A stretch of 64,000 bases of DNA, taken from contig NC_084890.1 of NCBI RefSeq assembly GCF_958979055.1, forward strand, positions 1,488,001-1,552,000. The letters run 5' to 3'. The stretch is from Alnus glutinosa (Eukaryota > Streptophyta > Magnoliopsida > Fagales > Betulaceae). Shown one piece after another: positions 62,277 through 64,000 of this stretch. The stretch's first letter is position 1; each line of letters opens with the position of its first letter. The translations under genes and the position numbers were made by a program. Under the pieces are notes generated by a model. It did no database searches and was not told where the DNA came from. It saw nothing but the letters and a program-made list of their open reading frames with translations.

Positions 62277-64000
62277 GCCTTGTAGACGGAAGAGCCAATG
62301 GGATCAGGATTGTTAATTCACATGATCAGCACAATGATACCTTAGTTATCATCATTTTTTTAAAATAAAAATAAAATCATCTCTTGATCGATCTACATGT
62401 TCCATGTCCTCATGCATGTATTGGAGCAATCACAACTAGCTATTTATTTAGTAGAAGTGGCTTCCGAATTATTATACTTTTTATAATGAATTTAAATTCA
62501 GATAATTAAAAAAGAAAAAGTAATTAAGGCTTACGTTTTATGTCCCGGGCACACAAAAATGCGAGCTATAAGTACGTACCACATTAATAATTAAAAATGC
62601 GTCACTCTCAACTTAATTTTATCTTGTAAAATAAAATGATCAAAGCCTAATATAATGTATATATCCATATATATAGAAAACGACACAATTTCTTAATATT
62701 GGCTCATCCAAAGGGCAAGGCATGCATTGCTTATTGCTTAATCAGATGGGTACGGTGGACAACAAATGGAGATAAAACCAATGCTTGTCAGCCAATAATA
62801 CATGCATAAAAACCAGCAAGGTGATTATATAATTAATTAGTGCTTTCCTTTTTAATTTGCTTATGAAAGAGCATAGTTCAGAATCTTTGTTGTCATATAT
62901 ATAGTTGAAAAAAAACGTTGTGCATGCTTAGAACCTCCACTTAGAGCATTCAAATTAATTAATTTTTTTTTTAATATTTTAGTTATTTTTTCGAAGACCT
63001 ACATCCCACTCTTTATTTTAGCTATTCGATCACATACATTCTCTATTCCATTTAAATATGATATAATAATAAAAATTCTTCTCTTTATATTTGGGGATTG
63101 TACGGTATTCACCAAATTCGTGATCGCTGTAGCACCTCATCAATTTTTATTTTGTTTGTTAAAGTAACTAATTGTTTTAGCTAGCCGAACGTGAATACTC
63201 TTAAGGCATAGCAGTTTTCTGCAGGTTTGCAGGAGCCTATTGTCATGTGTTGATATTTTACGGTTAGAAATGGACTTAAGCAATGTGGTCATGATCATAG
63301 TGATCGAACTGGACTCACAATATATAGATTCAACCTAATTAATTAATCCAAAATGTGAACGGAAGCTCCAAAGGGTTAATGAACACTGCTACAGTAGTCA
63401 ATTTGAAACTTTTCTTAGAATCTCTTATAAAGCCCAGTTTCACTTAATAACTAGGCAACGTGAGACTTAGTACCTATGAGTATTTTTATAAACCGCTAAC
63501 TCTATGTAAGTTATTCATCTCTTTCCAATATAGAACCGGAGTGTTACACTAAAAATAAGGAAAAAATTTGTTTATGGAAAGGTCATGTGGATACCATTTG
63601 CAATTGGATCATGAATATTAACCATTGGAGTGTTTAAGTAAACATGTAATGCCTCTAGAAGGAAGTGAATAGAGATATTGGCTATCAGATTTTTTTTTAT
63701 ATTATTTGGCCTAATAAAAATAAGGTTAACAAACAACTTCTACCATAGACAAAAGAACAGGCCGAGACTTAAAAGCCTGTTTAGGATTGCGTTAAAACTA
63801 GTGAATGAAGCTTCCTAACATGCATGTATTACACGCTACCACATCAACAACTAGAAAACTATCTTCTAGAGGGAGCTAAACGTTATGTACAAGGTACCTA
63901 GCTATCACCTATGAACATCAACTACAGAATCGTCAAGAAATTTGGCCGGTGATGCCATTTCGATCAGCTGCAGAACATTAAAACATTATGTGGTGAAAAC
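62277..64000. other. Intergenic to window end, no gene seen
   Basis: AT-rich sequence with CATGCATG-type words (for example 62414 and 62722) common in seed-type plant promoters, which may belong to the upstream region of the gene at 61655. No coding sequence, RNA gene or bounded mobile element is recognised. Confidence 0.5.

Overview
This window is nuclear DNA of a flowering plant, almost certainly a eudicot and probably a woody rosid. The evidence is AT-rich intergenic DNA, GT-AG introns with plant-type U/A-rich sequence, plant-specific gene families (wax synthase, phytocyanin, BAG5-type co-chaperone) and plant transposon families (MULE-like foldback elements, PIF/Harbinger, hAT, an L1-type LINE with DUF4283 and RNase H, tRNA-derived SINEs). 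I cannot name the species.

Host genes, left to right. (1) A SAD1/USP39-like tri-snRNP splicing factor (+, 3371-7902, 9 exons), downstream exons intact but the exon 1-2 junction broken. (2) A single-exon wax synthase-like MBOAT acyltransferase (-, 11631-12785). (3) A small secreted cysteine-rich protein of unknown family (+, 18805-19125). (4) A BAG5-like IQ + BAG co-chaperone (-, 19677-20345). (5) A complete 14-exon fumarylacetoacetase gene (-, 30104-34939, 420 aa). (6) A complete 9-exon TFIIF alpha/RAP74 gene (+, 37723-45619, 543 aa). (7) A two-exon early-nodulin-like phytocyanin with a likely GPI anchor (-, 46749-48968), whose intron is about 87 % transposon. (8) A single-exon gene for an unrecognised 181-aa basic protein (-, 61655-62200). 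Splice-site phases were followed by hand for genes 1, 5, 6 and 7 and close in frame everywhere except the damaged junction of gene 1.

Mobile DNA fills most of the rest. A 4.8-kb PIF/Harbinger element (24542-29363, TTA target duplication) carries a dead Myb-like ORF and a dead transposase fragment. A degenerate LINE lies at about 50130-56470 (-). A stop-ridden hAT transposase lies at 59498-60880. At least six foldback/MULE-like elements, two hAT-type non-autonomous elements, several small MITEs and three SINEs sit between genes and inside introns.

The host genes are unrelated housekeeping or tissue-specific loci (splicing, transcription, tyrosine breakdown, wax esters, chaperone regulation, cell surface). 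There is no operon or gene cluster. The most unusual items are the cysteine-rich secreted protein, the 5'-damaged SAD1/USP39 copy and the set of foldback elements, including two joined head-to-tail around one shared 9-mer.
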